26,067 nucleotides of DNA from a virus: positions 1 to 26,067 of the IMG/VR virus record IMGVR_UViG_3300021519_000057. The stretch is one strand, 5' to 3'. Shown piece after piece: positions 1 to 7,466 of this stretch. Within the stretch, counting starts at the first letter, position 1, and every line of letters starts with the position of its first letter. A program made the position numbers and the translations under genes. A model generated the notes under the pieces. That model worked only from the letters and a program-made list of their open reading frames with translations. It searched no databases and was not told where the DNA came from.

Positions 1-1580
1 GAAACGGCAGGGGCAGTGGGGGAGATAACTTCGGGTGTAGGCAGAACCTCACCCTCGTAGTTTTCCCGTTCCCGCTCCAGTTCCCGCTTTTGCTCATACT
101 CGTACTGGCGCTCTTGGCGAGCCCCTTCGTCCTCGTCGCGTATATACGGGATACCCTTGATTGGCGGGGCTTCTGCGACTTGGTTTATAACGTTCTTTAC
201 GGGTTCTACAGCGACTTCATCTAGTGCACGCGGGACGTTAACTTCTCCAGTTCCAGCCTGCTGAGCAGCCCCACTAGGAACTCCCAGTCCTGCTCCCGGA
301 GTTCTTGCAGCTGCGTCGGCAGCTCTTGCATCGACACCTTCCCCGCTAGGAGGAGAAACGCTAGGTTCAGGTCTGACATCTCCAGATTCCCCAGCTGGCC
401 GCTGGTCAATTTGTTCAGGTCCACGCGGTGCCTCTCTTCCTAGGTTCGTCCTCGCAGTAACAAGGGCCGTATCGGGGTCTGTGTTGCGCGACGCAAGCCG
501 GTCAAACTCAGCTTTAAGTGCCGGATCACTTGCGGCTTCCGTAGCTACTTCCTCATAGGAGCGAGGCTTAGGGGCACCCGCTTCCGCTGTTTTTTCTGCG
601 GCAAAGCCACTAGGCGGCGCACTGGGGGGCGGCGGGGGTTCTTCCCCACCAAACCCTGCTTCAGTTTTGGCTTTTTCTTTAGCTTTAGCCCGCGCCTCTA
701 GCGCCGCTTGGGTACCGCCAATGGGACCGCCGAGCAACGCACCGCCGATACCGGCCTGTATAAGTTCATTCCTCCACTGGTCTGTAGGAACACCAGCCTG
801 CCAAAGTTCCAGTGCTTGCTGCGCCACTTCCTGCGGCGCTTCAAACGCGACACCCTTACCAACACCACGGGCGACTTTACCAGAAAAGCTCCATTTGCCG
901 TTTTTTGCGGCGTCGGCCATTACGTCTATGGCTTCTTGGGCGGGCTTACCCCCGATAGCAAGGTTCTTAAACAACGGGAACCGGCTAAGCAGCGGGCCAA
1001 AGACTTTACCACCAACAAGGTCCAACGCAGTTTGCCCCGCAGTGGCGGCAGTAGTTTTAAGTAGAGAAAGCTCTTGGGGTGTACGCCCAGCATCTAGGGC
1101 GGCTTGCTGCTCTTGCGCCGTCCTTGCAAGGTTTTGAATTTCGTATTGTGCAGCTGCCGTGCCGTAGCCACCGACGCCACCAGTAAGTGCGCCCACAGCG
1201 AGGGACGGGGCAATAAAGCCCAACGAGCCACCAATCATTTCCTTGGCAGCTTCCACGTTGCGCCCAAAGGTAGATAGGTCTTCCGTAGGCGACAGGCCGA
1301 AATCAGCAGATTTATACTTAGACTTCCTAGCCTCAATCAGCGCTTTCCGGGTTTCCGGCGTCTGGTTAACGGCAAAAGCCGCAGCCTCAGGGGTCGCACC
1401 AAGCGTAGTAAACTGCTCACCAAAGCTCCCTGTAAGACCCGCATATTCCTTGGGGGCTTCTTTGGGTGTGGCAGCGGCTCGTTCAAGGGTAATCCGTTTA
1501 CCCGCGCTTAACATAATTGCGTCGGGTGTGTTATCCGGGAACTCTAATATTGTGCCATCCGCGAGCTCTACTTCGCGCAT
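1..1580 (-). CDS. Very large internal virion / polyvalent protein, 3' truncated by window
   Basis: Open from the ATG at 1580 (TAATG overlap) to the window edge: 526 codons without a stop. N-terminus MREVELADGTILEFPDNTPD, a short beta motif common at the start of phage ejection proteins. Gly-rich hydrophobic helices occur at residues about 115-140 (IGGSLGFIAPSLAVGALTGG) and 275-295 (AGIGGALLGGPIGGTQ). A Pro/Ala-rich linker (EEPPPPPSAPPSGFA) leads to disordered Ala/Pro/Glu-rich sequence and a strongly charged helix (RQERQYEYEQKRELERERE). Layout and position as the last and longest ejection gene suggest a giant multi-domain protein like T7 gp16 or phage 'polyvalent' proteins; any enzymatic domains would lie beyond the window. 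Confidence 0.75.
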   Translation of the reverse strand, partial: MREVELADGTILEFPDNTPDAIMLSAGKRITLERAAATPKEAPKEYAGLTGSFGEQFTTLGATPEAAAFAVNQTPETRKALIEARKSKYKSADFGLSPTEDLSTFGRNVEAAKEMIGGSLGFIAPSLAVGALTGGVGGYGTAAAQYEIQNLARTAQEQQAALDAGRTPQELSLLKTTAATAGQTALDLVGGKVFGPLLSRFPLFKNLAIGGKPAQEAIDVMADAAKNGKWSFSGKVARGVGKGVAFEAPQEVAQQALELWQAGVPTDQWRNELIQAGIGGALLGGPIGGTQAALEARAKAKEKAKTEAGFGGEEPPPPPSAPPSGFAAEKTAEAGAPKPRSYEEVATEAASDPALKAEFDRLASRNTDPDTALVTARTNLGREAPRGPEQIDQRPAGESGDVRPEPSVSPPSGEGVDARAADAAARTPGAGLGVPSGAAQQAGTGEVNVPRALDEVAVEPVKNVINQVAEAPPIKGIPYIRDEDEGARQERQYEYEQKRELERERENYEGEVLPTPEVISPTAPAV

Positions 1581-3292
1581 TATTCTGGAAGTCCTTGAGC
1601 GTTCAAACGTATACGGTTAGTCGGAGTATCAAGTCTTTCGGCAGCATTAGGGTACAAAAGGTTCAAGACATCCATCGCGGCTCTTTTATCTTTGTTGAGC
1701 TGAGCTAACTTAGTTGTGTCCTTTGCCAGCGTTGCCCGGTGTATGTTTGTGTCAAACTGCACGTCAATTTTAGCTTTTTGGACTGCATAGTTGTTTGCCT
1801 GAGTATTACCACCCGTCACCATAGCACCAGCAGCTCTGTAGTCACTCAGTGCTTTTGCGGCTGCTTGTTGCGCTGGGGTTGCATTGGGTCCAGCCCCCGC
1901 AAGTATAACGGCCTGAGCGTTGTCCTCGGCGCTCCGCTTATTAACCTGAGCCATACCAACATGCTCGGTAATATCCTGACCACGGGTTTGTACTTGACGG
2001 TTCAGCTGGTTGTCCAACGCATCCTGCCTATCCTTACTAGCGTTGTGGTACATCGTATAACCGGCGTTGACTGCGCTCACATTATCAGTGTGCGCGGCTA
2101 TCTTAGCGGCAAAGGCTTGGGCCCTTTCTTCCTTCTCATCAGCACGACGCTCCTTAAGCGAAGCCTGCATGGTGGGCATAGCCGCCTTAAGCCCTTCACC
2201 AATGTTAGTTAGTGCGTTCTGCGACGTACCAGCCATCATACTAAACCCGGCTTGAGCCAGAGCAGACCATAAGTCTTCCTTCTTACGTGCGGCCTTGTCT
2301 TCAGCAGAAGTCTTATCCGGGGTAGGTGTTTCTCCGTACAACCCTTTTAGACGGGCAGCGGCGCTTTCCAGAGTTTCAACCGGAGTGGCGGCAGCATCAG
2401 TCGGCAGATCAGGTCTTGGAGTAGGAGTCGGGGTGTTTTTAGCTTTAGCTGTAGCAGCAGCAAGGGTAGCAAGGTTTGGGCGCGGGGTCGCAACGGGCGG
2501 GAGCACAGCAGGAGCCGCGATAGGAGCCGCAACAGGAGCGGTTTGTTCCTCCTGCCCCTGAGCATATATCGCCCGCCGTGCTTCGTTTTTCTGCTGGTCC
2601 GTGGCGTTCGGGTCAGTTGCTGCTGCATACATACCAGCCAAACGGTTTGTATTTTCTGTAGCGGGGGGTAGGTCGGGGGCAACGTAAGGCTTGCTTTGCT
2701 TCGTTTGGTAGTCCCGCATCCATGCCGCTGCCATAGCACGAGTAGCTGGGTCAGAACTATTTATGCCCCTGCTAGCGTCTTGGTAAGTATACCCGCCTAC
2801 TTCATTGCCCGTAGAAAAAGCCACAATGCCGCCGCCAGCGAAGGTATGCTCGTCGAACATATAGTCCGGTACGGGCAACGTCGTGAGACCACCGCCAGCC
2901 ATGCCAACGGGACCCTGAGGAGGCGGACCACCCTGAGGGGGCGGGGGAGGCGGAGGACCACCCGGAGGAGGACCACCCTGAGGACCACCCGGAGGAGGAC
3001 CACCCTGAGGACCACCCGGAGGAGGACCACCCTGAGGACCACCCTGAGGCGGAGGACCACCCTGAGGACCCTGCGGTCCAAGGACCTGCTGTGCTACGGT
3101 CTGGTGTGGTGCCTGCTCCTGTACCTGTGCAGCGCGCATCCGGTCAATAAACATACCAGCCATAAGGCCAGACGTAGGGTCAACAAGCCCTGACTGGACC
3201 GCCTGAGCGATCTTCTGCTTATTACCACCGTACTCCATAGCAATGTGCTCGGGAGACTGCATGCTAAACGGTTTGGGGGAGGATGCTGACAT
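1580..3292 (-). CDS. Internal virion protein with collagen-like Gly-Pro segment
   Basis: 570 aa. N-terminus MQSPEHIAMEYGGNKQKIAQ, AVQSGLVDPTSGLMAGMFID is typical of a phage internal protein family. Residues 72-130 are Gly/Pro/Gln-rich (PQGGPPPGGP units), then GMAGGGLTTLPVPDYMFDEH, TFAGGGIVAFSTGNEVGG, a pattern widespread in these proteins. Pro/Thr/Ala-rich linkers follow (residues about 240-310), then a helical C-terminal half (KEERAQAFAAKIAAHTDNVS, QDALDNQLNRQVQTRGQDIT). The flexible N-terminal part and helical end fit a DNA-ejection protein. TAATG overlap with the next, larger internal protein. Confidence 0.75.
   Translation of the reverse strand: MSASSPKPFSMQSPEHIAMEYGGNKQKIAQAVQSGLVDPTSGLMAGMFIDRMRAAQVQEQAPHQTVAQQVLGPQGPQGGPPPQGGPQGGPPPGGPQGGPPPGGPQGGPPPGGPPPPPPPQGGPPPQGPVGMAGGGLTTLPVPDYMFDEHTFAGGGIVAFSTGNEVGGYTYQDASRGINSSDPATRAMAAAWMRDYQTKQSKPYVAPDLPPATENTNRLAGMYAAATDPNATDQQKNEARRAIYAQGQEEQTAPVAAPIAAPAVLPPVATPRPNLATLAAATAKAKNTPTPTPRPDLPTDAAATPVETLESAAARLKGLYGETPTPDKTSAEDKAARKKEDLWSALAQAGFSMMAGTSQNALTNIGEGLKAAMPTMQASLKERRADEKEERAQAFAAKIAAHTDNVSAVNAGYTMYHNASKDRQDALDNQLNRQVQTRGQDITEHVGMAQVNKRSAEDNAQAVILAGAGPNATPAQQAAAKALSDYRAAGAMVTGGNTQANNYAVQKAKIDVQFDTNIHRATLAKDTTKLAQLNKDKRAAMDVLNLLYPNAAERLDTPTNRIRLNAQGLPE
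2903..3079 (-). repeat. Collagen-like GPQ/GGP repeat
   Basis: Residues 72-130, tandem 27-nt units encoding PPGGPQGGP, three near-identical copies and flanking diverged units, ending in a run of seven prolines. Confidence 0.9.
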
Positions 3293-3301
3293 GGTTATTT
3301 C

Positions 3302-5308
3302 TTACCTTGACATCTGGTAGAGGCTAGCGGCACCGAGGCCCGCACCACCTATCTGGCTCGCTAGGGACGGAGGCGGCGCATACGCAGTAGCCGTAGACCC
3401 CATCGTAACCGGTAGACCGTGGATCATATTGCTAAGGTAGCTAAGCTGCTCCATTGGGAAGTTCTGCTGACGTAGGAAGTCCGCATAGCTTGTGTCGTAC
3501 CGCTGCTGCTGGAGCCCCTGCTGTTCCTTACCCGCTGCCGCCATTGCTTGCATACGCTGCATATCTGAAGTCTGCTGTGCGGTACCGAGATTACCAAGGT
3601 TCTGAGCCGCTTGGTTAGCCGCCTGATAACCCTGTAGACCAAGGTTAGCCCCGAACTGACGGGACTGTTCAGCTTGCTTCTGGGCATCCATATCATACTG
3701 CTGGTTAGCCAGCTGAGCCTGCATATTCTGGCCCGAACCAAGCTGCTGGGTCTGAAGGTTAGCCTGAAGGTTCTGGTTACCAACGTTGTAACCCATAGTC
3801 TGGTTAGCCAGAGCAGCCTGTAGGGCCTGCTGCTGATTAAGCCCTTGCTGCTGGAGCCGAGCAGCTTGGTTCTGAACGTTAGCCTGCTGCTGGGCACTAA
3901 GGTTAGCCAGTGCGGTCTGCGTACCAGTGGTGGTACGAAGGTTTTGAGTCTGTAAGTTAGCACCAAGGTTCTGCTGGCCCGTGGTAAGACCCGACTGCTG
4001 GTTAGCCAGAGCAGCCTGAAGCGCCTGAGCAGAGCCAAGACCCTGAGTCTGTAGGTTAGCAGCAAGGTTCTGGTTACCGACATTGTAACCCATATTCTGG
4101 TTAGACGTAGCAGCCTGAAGCGCCTGAGCAGAACTGAGGCCCTGAGTCTGGAGCTGCGCCATGAGGTTCTGTTGGGCTGTAGTGAGGCCCGCCTGCTGGT
4201 TAGCCAGAGCCGCCTGCATATTTTGGCCGGAACCCAGTTGCTGGATACCAAGCCGCGCTGCAAGGTTCTGCTGACCCGTGGTGAGGCCCGCCTGCTGATT
4301 TAACTGCTGGGCTTGTAGATTCTGCCCTGAACCCAGTTGCTGGATACCAAGTCGTGCCGCGAGGTTTTGCTGGTTTGCCCCCTGCTGCGCCTGCTGCTGT
4401 GTATTGAACTGCTGCTGGGCGTTCTGGAAGGCGTTCTGGGACCCAGTGGCCTGAATCTGCCCTAACTGCTGTCCAAGGTTACGCTCGCGCTCTGCGCCAG
4501 CAAGTAACTGCCTTGCGCCGCCATAAGTACCCTGACGCGCCGCAGCAAGATTACCGGAAAGCTGCCCTATTTTGGCGTCACGAACTGCCTGCTGCTTTTG
4601 AACGTCAACGACGTTCTGCATATAGGGCGACATATACTGTTGAGCTTGGGCGCTATCAAATCTATCCGGCCCCTGCATCTGGTAGTCTTGCAGCTGGGGA
4701 GCAGATACGTTTGCGGGTCCCTGCATCTGGTAGTCTTGGAGCTGGGAAGCAGCTACGTTTGCGGGTCCCTGCATCTGGTAGTTCTGGAGTTGGGAAGCGG
4801 CTATGTTTGCGGGTCCCTGCATCTGGTAGTTCTGGAGTTGGGACGCAGATACGTTTGCGGGTCCCTGCATCTGGTAGTCTTGCAACTGCGGGTTGTAGTC
4901 AGTCTGGGCAGTGCGCATCTGGGGTGCATTATACTGCTGCGCAGCAACGTTCTGAGGACCCCGCATCTGGTAATTCTGGAGCCCGGGTCCCTGAACCTGA
5001 TTGGAACTAAACTGCCCCTGCTGAAAGTTCTGACCCGCATTTAGCGCACCGAGGCCAGCCTGCGTAGCCATATTAGACGCAGTGCCGTACTGATCCGGCT
5101 GCTGCATATTCGTCGCCATATTCTGGGCGTTTGTCTGCGCGCCGGAGAACCCAGCAATGCGCTGACCTTCGTAGGGGGTATACTGCCTATTAGACTCTGC
5201 TTGCCCACGCTGGAGCATGTCCATCATGTACGGCTCTACGTACTTAGGCAGGTTGGTGGTAGTCTGTTCTACCTTCTGTACTTGAGGTGCGCCGCCGCCG
5301 CTGCCCAT
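3302..5308 (-). CDS. Gln-rich repetitive internal virion protein
   Basis: 668 aa, very rich in Gln/Asn/Ala. The N-terminus (APQVQKVEQTTTNLPKYVEP, YMMDMLQRGQAESNRQYTPY, EGQRIAGFSGAQTNAQNMAT) matches a known family of phage internal proteins. Residues 142-221 hold five 16-aa repeats (LQDYQMQGPANVSASQ type). Residues 222-313 are helical (MSPYMQNVVDVQKQQAVRDA). Residues 314-544 hold seven 33-aa repeats (QNLAARLGIQQLGSGQ... type), a length of three hendecads expected to form a long helical rod. The C-terminus (FLRQQNFPMEQLSYLSNMIH, GLPVTMGSTATAYAPPP, GGAGLGAASLYQ) is conserved. Likely packed in the head and ejected with DNA. Confidence 0.8.
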   Translation of the reverse strand: MGSGGGAPQVQKVEQTTTNLPKYVEPYMMDMLQRGQAESNRQYTPYEGQRIAGFSGAQTNAQNMATNMQQPDQYGTASNMATQAGLGALNAGQNFQQGQFSSNQVQGPGLQNYQMRGPQNVAAQQYNAPQMRTAQTDYNPQLQDYQMQGPANVSASQLQNYQMQGPANIAASQLQNYQMQGPANVAASQLQDYQMQGPANVSAPQLQDYQMQGPDRFDSAQAQQYMSPYMQNVVDVQKQQAVRDAKIGQLSGNLAAARQGTYGGARQLLAGAERERNLGQQLGQIQATGSQNAFQNAQQQFNTQQQAQQGANQQNLAARLGIQQLGSGQNLQAQQLNQQAGLTTGQQNLAARLGIQQLGSGQNMQAALANQQAGLTTAQQNLMAQLQTQGLSSAQALQAATSNQNMGYNVGNQNLAANLQTQGLGSAQALQAALANQQSGLTTGQQNLGANLQTQNLRTTTGTQTALANLSAQQQANVQNQAARLQQQGLNQQQALQAALANQTMGYNVGNQNLQANLQTQQLGSGQNMQAQLANQQYDMDAQKQAEQSRQFGANLGLQGYQAANQAAQNLGNLGTAQQTSDMQRMQAMAAAGKEQQGLQQQRYDTSYADFLRQQNFPMEQLSYLSNMIHGLPVTMGSTATAYAPPPSLASQIGGAGLGAASLYQMSR
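3677..4369 (-). repeat. Seven 99-nt repeats (33-aa helical units)
   Basis: Residues 314-544: units starting Q-N-L-x-A-x-L and containing LGSGQN/LGSAQALQA and LANQ-x-x-GLTTGQ or GYNVGN. All seven are exactly 33 residues. Confidence 0.9.
4646..4885 (-). repeat. Five 48-nt repeats (16-aa units)
   Basis: Units L-Q-[ND]-Y-Q-M-Q-G-P-A-N-[VI]-[SA]-A-[SP]-Q, residues 142-221, the last one diverged at its end. A related LQNYQMRGPQNVAAQQ copy lies just upstream. Confidence 0.92.
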
Positions 5309-5309
5309 A

Positions 5310-5741
5310 TTAAGCTCCTAACCCTGAATCCGCGATAGGCAGCTCATATGTCTGCCACAAAGGTTTATACCCGTCTTCTTGAAAAATCTTGCTCCAACCC
5401 AGTCGGCCAGAGGACTCAATACCATCGCAGTGGTTGTCAAACGCCCAATGCTGCAAAATCTTCAGCATTTCCGCCTTCCACTCCATCCCGCTAATGCCTC
5501 CGCAGAACACCAAGTCCAAGTACTTCTTCTTAGGGTACTGCTTGAAATAAGTTACCGCCGCACCTTTAACGATCCCGTCTTCGTACGCTATCCATAAGTG
5601 GTGGTCGTATTGCAGGATAGAGTCCAGAATATCGTCGGTGTCGTAACGCCCGTAAGTGTATTCTGCGGCCTTTTGGAGGTGGGGCTTCACGTCGCCCCAA
5701 GCCTGTGTAACGTACTCCGTAGGTACCATAGTGACTTGCAT
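5310..5741 (-). CDS. GNAT-fold internal virion protein (T7 gp13-like)
   Basis: 143 aa. DDILDSILQYDHHLWIAYED, GIVKGAAVTYFKQYPKKKYL, DLVFCGGISGMEWKAEMLKI and CDGIESSGRLGWSKIFQEDG, YKPLWQTYELPI follow the layout of phage GNAT-like proteins related to T7 gp13. The GR-x-GW-x-[KR]-[IL]-[FL] motif near residues 116-124 is the most diagnostic. T7 gp13 is needed for virion assembly and is lost or sub-stoichiometric in virions; acetyltransferase activity is unproven in this family. It sits 2 nt upstream of the Gln-rich ejection protein, the same relationship as gp13 to the T7 internal-core genes. Confidence 0.8.
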   Translation of the reverse strand: MQVTMVPTEYVTQAWGDVKPHLQKAAEYTYGRYDTDDILDSILQYDHHLWIAYEDGIVKGAAVTYFKQYPKKKYLDLVFCGGISGMEWKAEMLKILQHWAFDNHCDGIESSGRLGWSKIFQEDGYKPLWQTYELPIADSGLGA

Positions 5742-5747
5742 AGGTGT

Positions 5748-7067
5748 TTACCGTGCGCCCAATAGACCTTTGAGACCCGTATCCTGCCCACGCTTAGCAG
5801 ACTGCCTAGCATCATGGGCCTTTGCCATCAGGGCATAAAGCCTATCGGAACCCTTTTTGGGGTCCCCTTTGCCAAGACGCTGGACCGCTTTGGGGTCAAA
5901 CTTAACTTCGTCCCGGGCAACCCGGGCTTCCTGCGTACCGCCTATATTAGCACGGATTGAGTCGCTGACACCGTCGCCGGGGCCCTTAATGGGCTTGCCA
6001 CCAAACCTAGCCAGAAGGTCCTGACCCGCGCCGCTGGAGCCGTTACCCAGTTCAGACACCGTGCGGGCATCGACCACGAAGGAGCCGTCTTTGAGGCCCA
6101 CACCGCCAGTAGCCATCCCAGTGGGGGTAACCGTGGGCTGGAAGGGTACTACGTTGGGTACAGGGTTGACAGTATCGAAGTTCTGGAACTCAGACGAGTC
6201 GTTGGGGTCCCGGTTTGTGGGGAACCGAGCCTTACGGGGGGCGGGTAGGTAGGGACCCTTGTAGGGGTACTTATCGACTTCCTCGGGCATTGTCTTCTGC
6301 TTGGGTTCCATCGCGCTAAGGAGCGGGAGGCCGACACCCAACCCCATCATTGCCTGCGTACCAGTAATGCCGGTTCCAAATAGACCCTTACCGGCAGTTT
6401 CCGCAGCGGCGGTAGCGGCATTGGGGGCACTTGAAGCTAAAGCTGCTTTGCCTACTAGGGGAGCAGCACGATTTACCGCAAGACCTGTAGCATCCGATAT
6501 AACGGGGTTTGTTAGCCCCATGTTTGCTTGCTGAGCCGCAGTTGTTATGAACGGGTTACTGCTAGCAGCGGCGGCCCCCGGAATAGCACCGACACCAGCA
6601 GCGGTAGTGGCAGCGGCATCTGATGCTAAAGTACTAGCTGAGTTAAGGAAAGAGCTCGCACTACCACCGGACAAAAGCCCTAAACCGCTACCTGCGTGTC
6701 CTGCAAGGGTAGCACCAGCCTCACCAGCCCCTAACATGCCACCAAGACCGGCACCGCCGTAGGCCCCAAGGCCAGCCATAAGGCCCGCTCCTAGGTCATG
6801 CTTAGCTACACCGGTAATCGCCCCCACCGCCGCTGCCGTAATCCAAGGCGGAATACCTACGAAAGTACCCGCAATACCGGCGACGATGGGCAGGATGGAA
6901 CTAAGAAAACTGGCTTCAGGTAGCCCCGTATGGGGGTTAATTGTCAGGGACCCACCGGCAGACTGGGCAAGGGCTTGGAGGCCACCAACTTCACCGGGGG
7001 TCATGTGGACCAGCACAGAGTCCCCGTTGCGTCCTTGGGCCTGAAGATGCTTGGCTACTGCGTGCAT
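5748..7067 (-). CDS. Internal virion / ejection protein (Gly/Ala-rich)
   Basis: 439 aa. N-terminus HAVAKHLQAQGRNGDSVLVH, MTPGEVGGLQALAQSAGGSL, TINPHTGLPEASFLSSILP is a distinctive signature of phage internal proteins. Residues about 55-130 are Gly/Ala-rich and hydrophobic (IVAGIAGTFVGIPPWITAAA, GLMAGLGAYGGAGLGGMLGA), with helix-packing glycine zippers suited to membrane insertion during ejection. Near residue 362 a KGPGDGVSDSIRANIGG ... ARDEV motif resembles a recurrent short motif of phage ejection proteins. The upstream codons (LGTKDNPA) stay open to a TAA eight codons before, but contain no usual start. It opens the ejection block. Confidence 0.75.
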   Translation of the reverse strand: MHAVAKHLQAQGRNGDSVLVHMTPGEVGGLQALAQSAGGSLTINPHTGLPEASFLSSILPIVAGIAGTFVGIPPWITAAAVGAITGVAKHDLGAGLMAGLGAYGGAGLGGMLGAGEAGATLAGHAGSGLGLLSGGSASSFLNSASTLASDAAATTAAGVGAIPGAAAASSNPFITTAAQQANMGLTNPVISDATGLAVNRAAPLVGKAALASSAPNAATAAAETAGKGLFGTGITGTQAMMGLGVGLPLLSAMEPKQKTMPEEVDKYPYKGPYLPAPRKARFPTNRDPNDSSEFQNFDTVNPVPNVVPFQPTVTPTGMATGGVGLKDGSFVVDARTVSELGNGSSGAGQDLLARFGGKPIKGPGDGVSDSIRANIGGTQEARVARDEVKFDPKAVQRLGKGDPKKGSDRLYALMAKAHDARQSAKRGQDTGLKGLLGAR

Positions 7068-7133
7068 AGCGGGGTTGTCCTTAGTTCCAAGGCGTTACGG
7101 CTGTTATAGTACCAAATAGGCTAAAACCAAAGG
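7068..7133 (-). promoter_or_regulatory. Largest intergenic gap, possible promoter for ejection genes
   Basis: This 66-nt gap is the longest in the window. On the minus strand it holds TTGGTT (7130-7125) and TATAAC (7108-7103) separated by 16 nt, a weak sigma70-like match, then AAGGA 10 nt before the ATG at 7067. I see no terminator hairpin. A promoter here would allow separate expression of the ejection-protein block; AT-rich matches of this quality can occur by chance. Confidence 0.3.
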
Positions 7134-7466
7134 CTAACCGTTACGCCAGTTAGTGCCATCTGAAAAAACAGGCAGGAAAATAGAACCCCCGCCAGCAACC
7201 ACAGCCCGGAAAACAGGGGCCGCAGCGGCATCCGTCACGAAGGTCCTAGCCCCCTTGTAGTCGGTGGCAGCCGGTAGGTCCGCAACGACAGAATAGCCAA
7301 TATTGTAGAAGTATTTAGCCGCGTAAGACTGTGCCTGATTTGGCGTCTGAGAGTCTAGCTGGTTAAAGTAAAGCTCTATAACCCGGACTAATTGTCGCAC
7401 GTACTGGGCATCGTAGTCTTGCGGCGGGCCGGGTAGGGGTGAGTGTTTGAAGTTTACTAGGGCCAC
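7134..7466 (-). CDS. Small conserved virion-associated protein
   Basis: 110 aa with a GTG start overlapping the upstream stop (TAGTG). N-terminus VNFKHSPLPGPPQDYDAQYV, RQLVRVIELYFNQLDSQTPN is a recognisable pattern seen after nozzle-type genes in many phages. The C-terminal half (ARTFVTDAAAAPVFRAVVAG, GGSIFLPVFSDGTNWRNG) resembles the short beta segment 'V-D-G-T-x-W' found at the end of phage structural proteins. Function unknown; probably a minor virion protein. Confidence 0.78.
   Translation of the reverse strand: MALVNFKHSPLPGPPQDYDAQYVRQLVRVIELYFNQLDSQTPNQAQSYAAKYFYNIGYSVVADLPAATDYKGARTFVTDAAAAPVFRAVVAGGGSIFLPVFSDGTNWRNG

Noticed and set aside
667-1708. Plus-strand open frames of 60-156 aa over the large internal protein
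   Set aside because: They are antisense to a continuous minus-strand coding frame, lack ribosome sites and show shadow-type composition (Ala/Ser/Arg-rich low complexity).
1739-2212. Plus-strand 157-aa frame with hydrophobic segments resembling a membrane protein
   Set aside because: Antisense to the helical C-terminal half of the 570-aa internal protein; hydrophobicity arises from the complement of charged codons.
2696-3193. Plus-strand 165-aa frame with Arg-Thr-Thr-Leu repeats
   Set aside because: The repeats are the antisense reading of the collagen-like PPGGPQGGP units, not a real Arg-rich protein.
3424-4263. Minus-strand 279-aa Arg/Leu-rich frame
   Set aside because: Out-of-frame reading of the 33-residue repeat region; no start signal and atypical composition, whereas the main frame has recognisable family termini.
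4513-5044. Plus-strand frames with VPASGS or SLHLVV repeats
   Set aside because: Antisense shadows of the 16-residue repeats in the Gln-rich internal protein.
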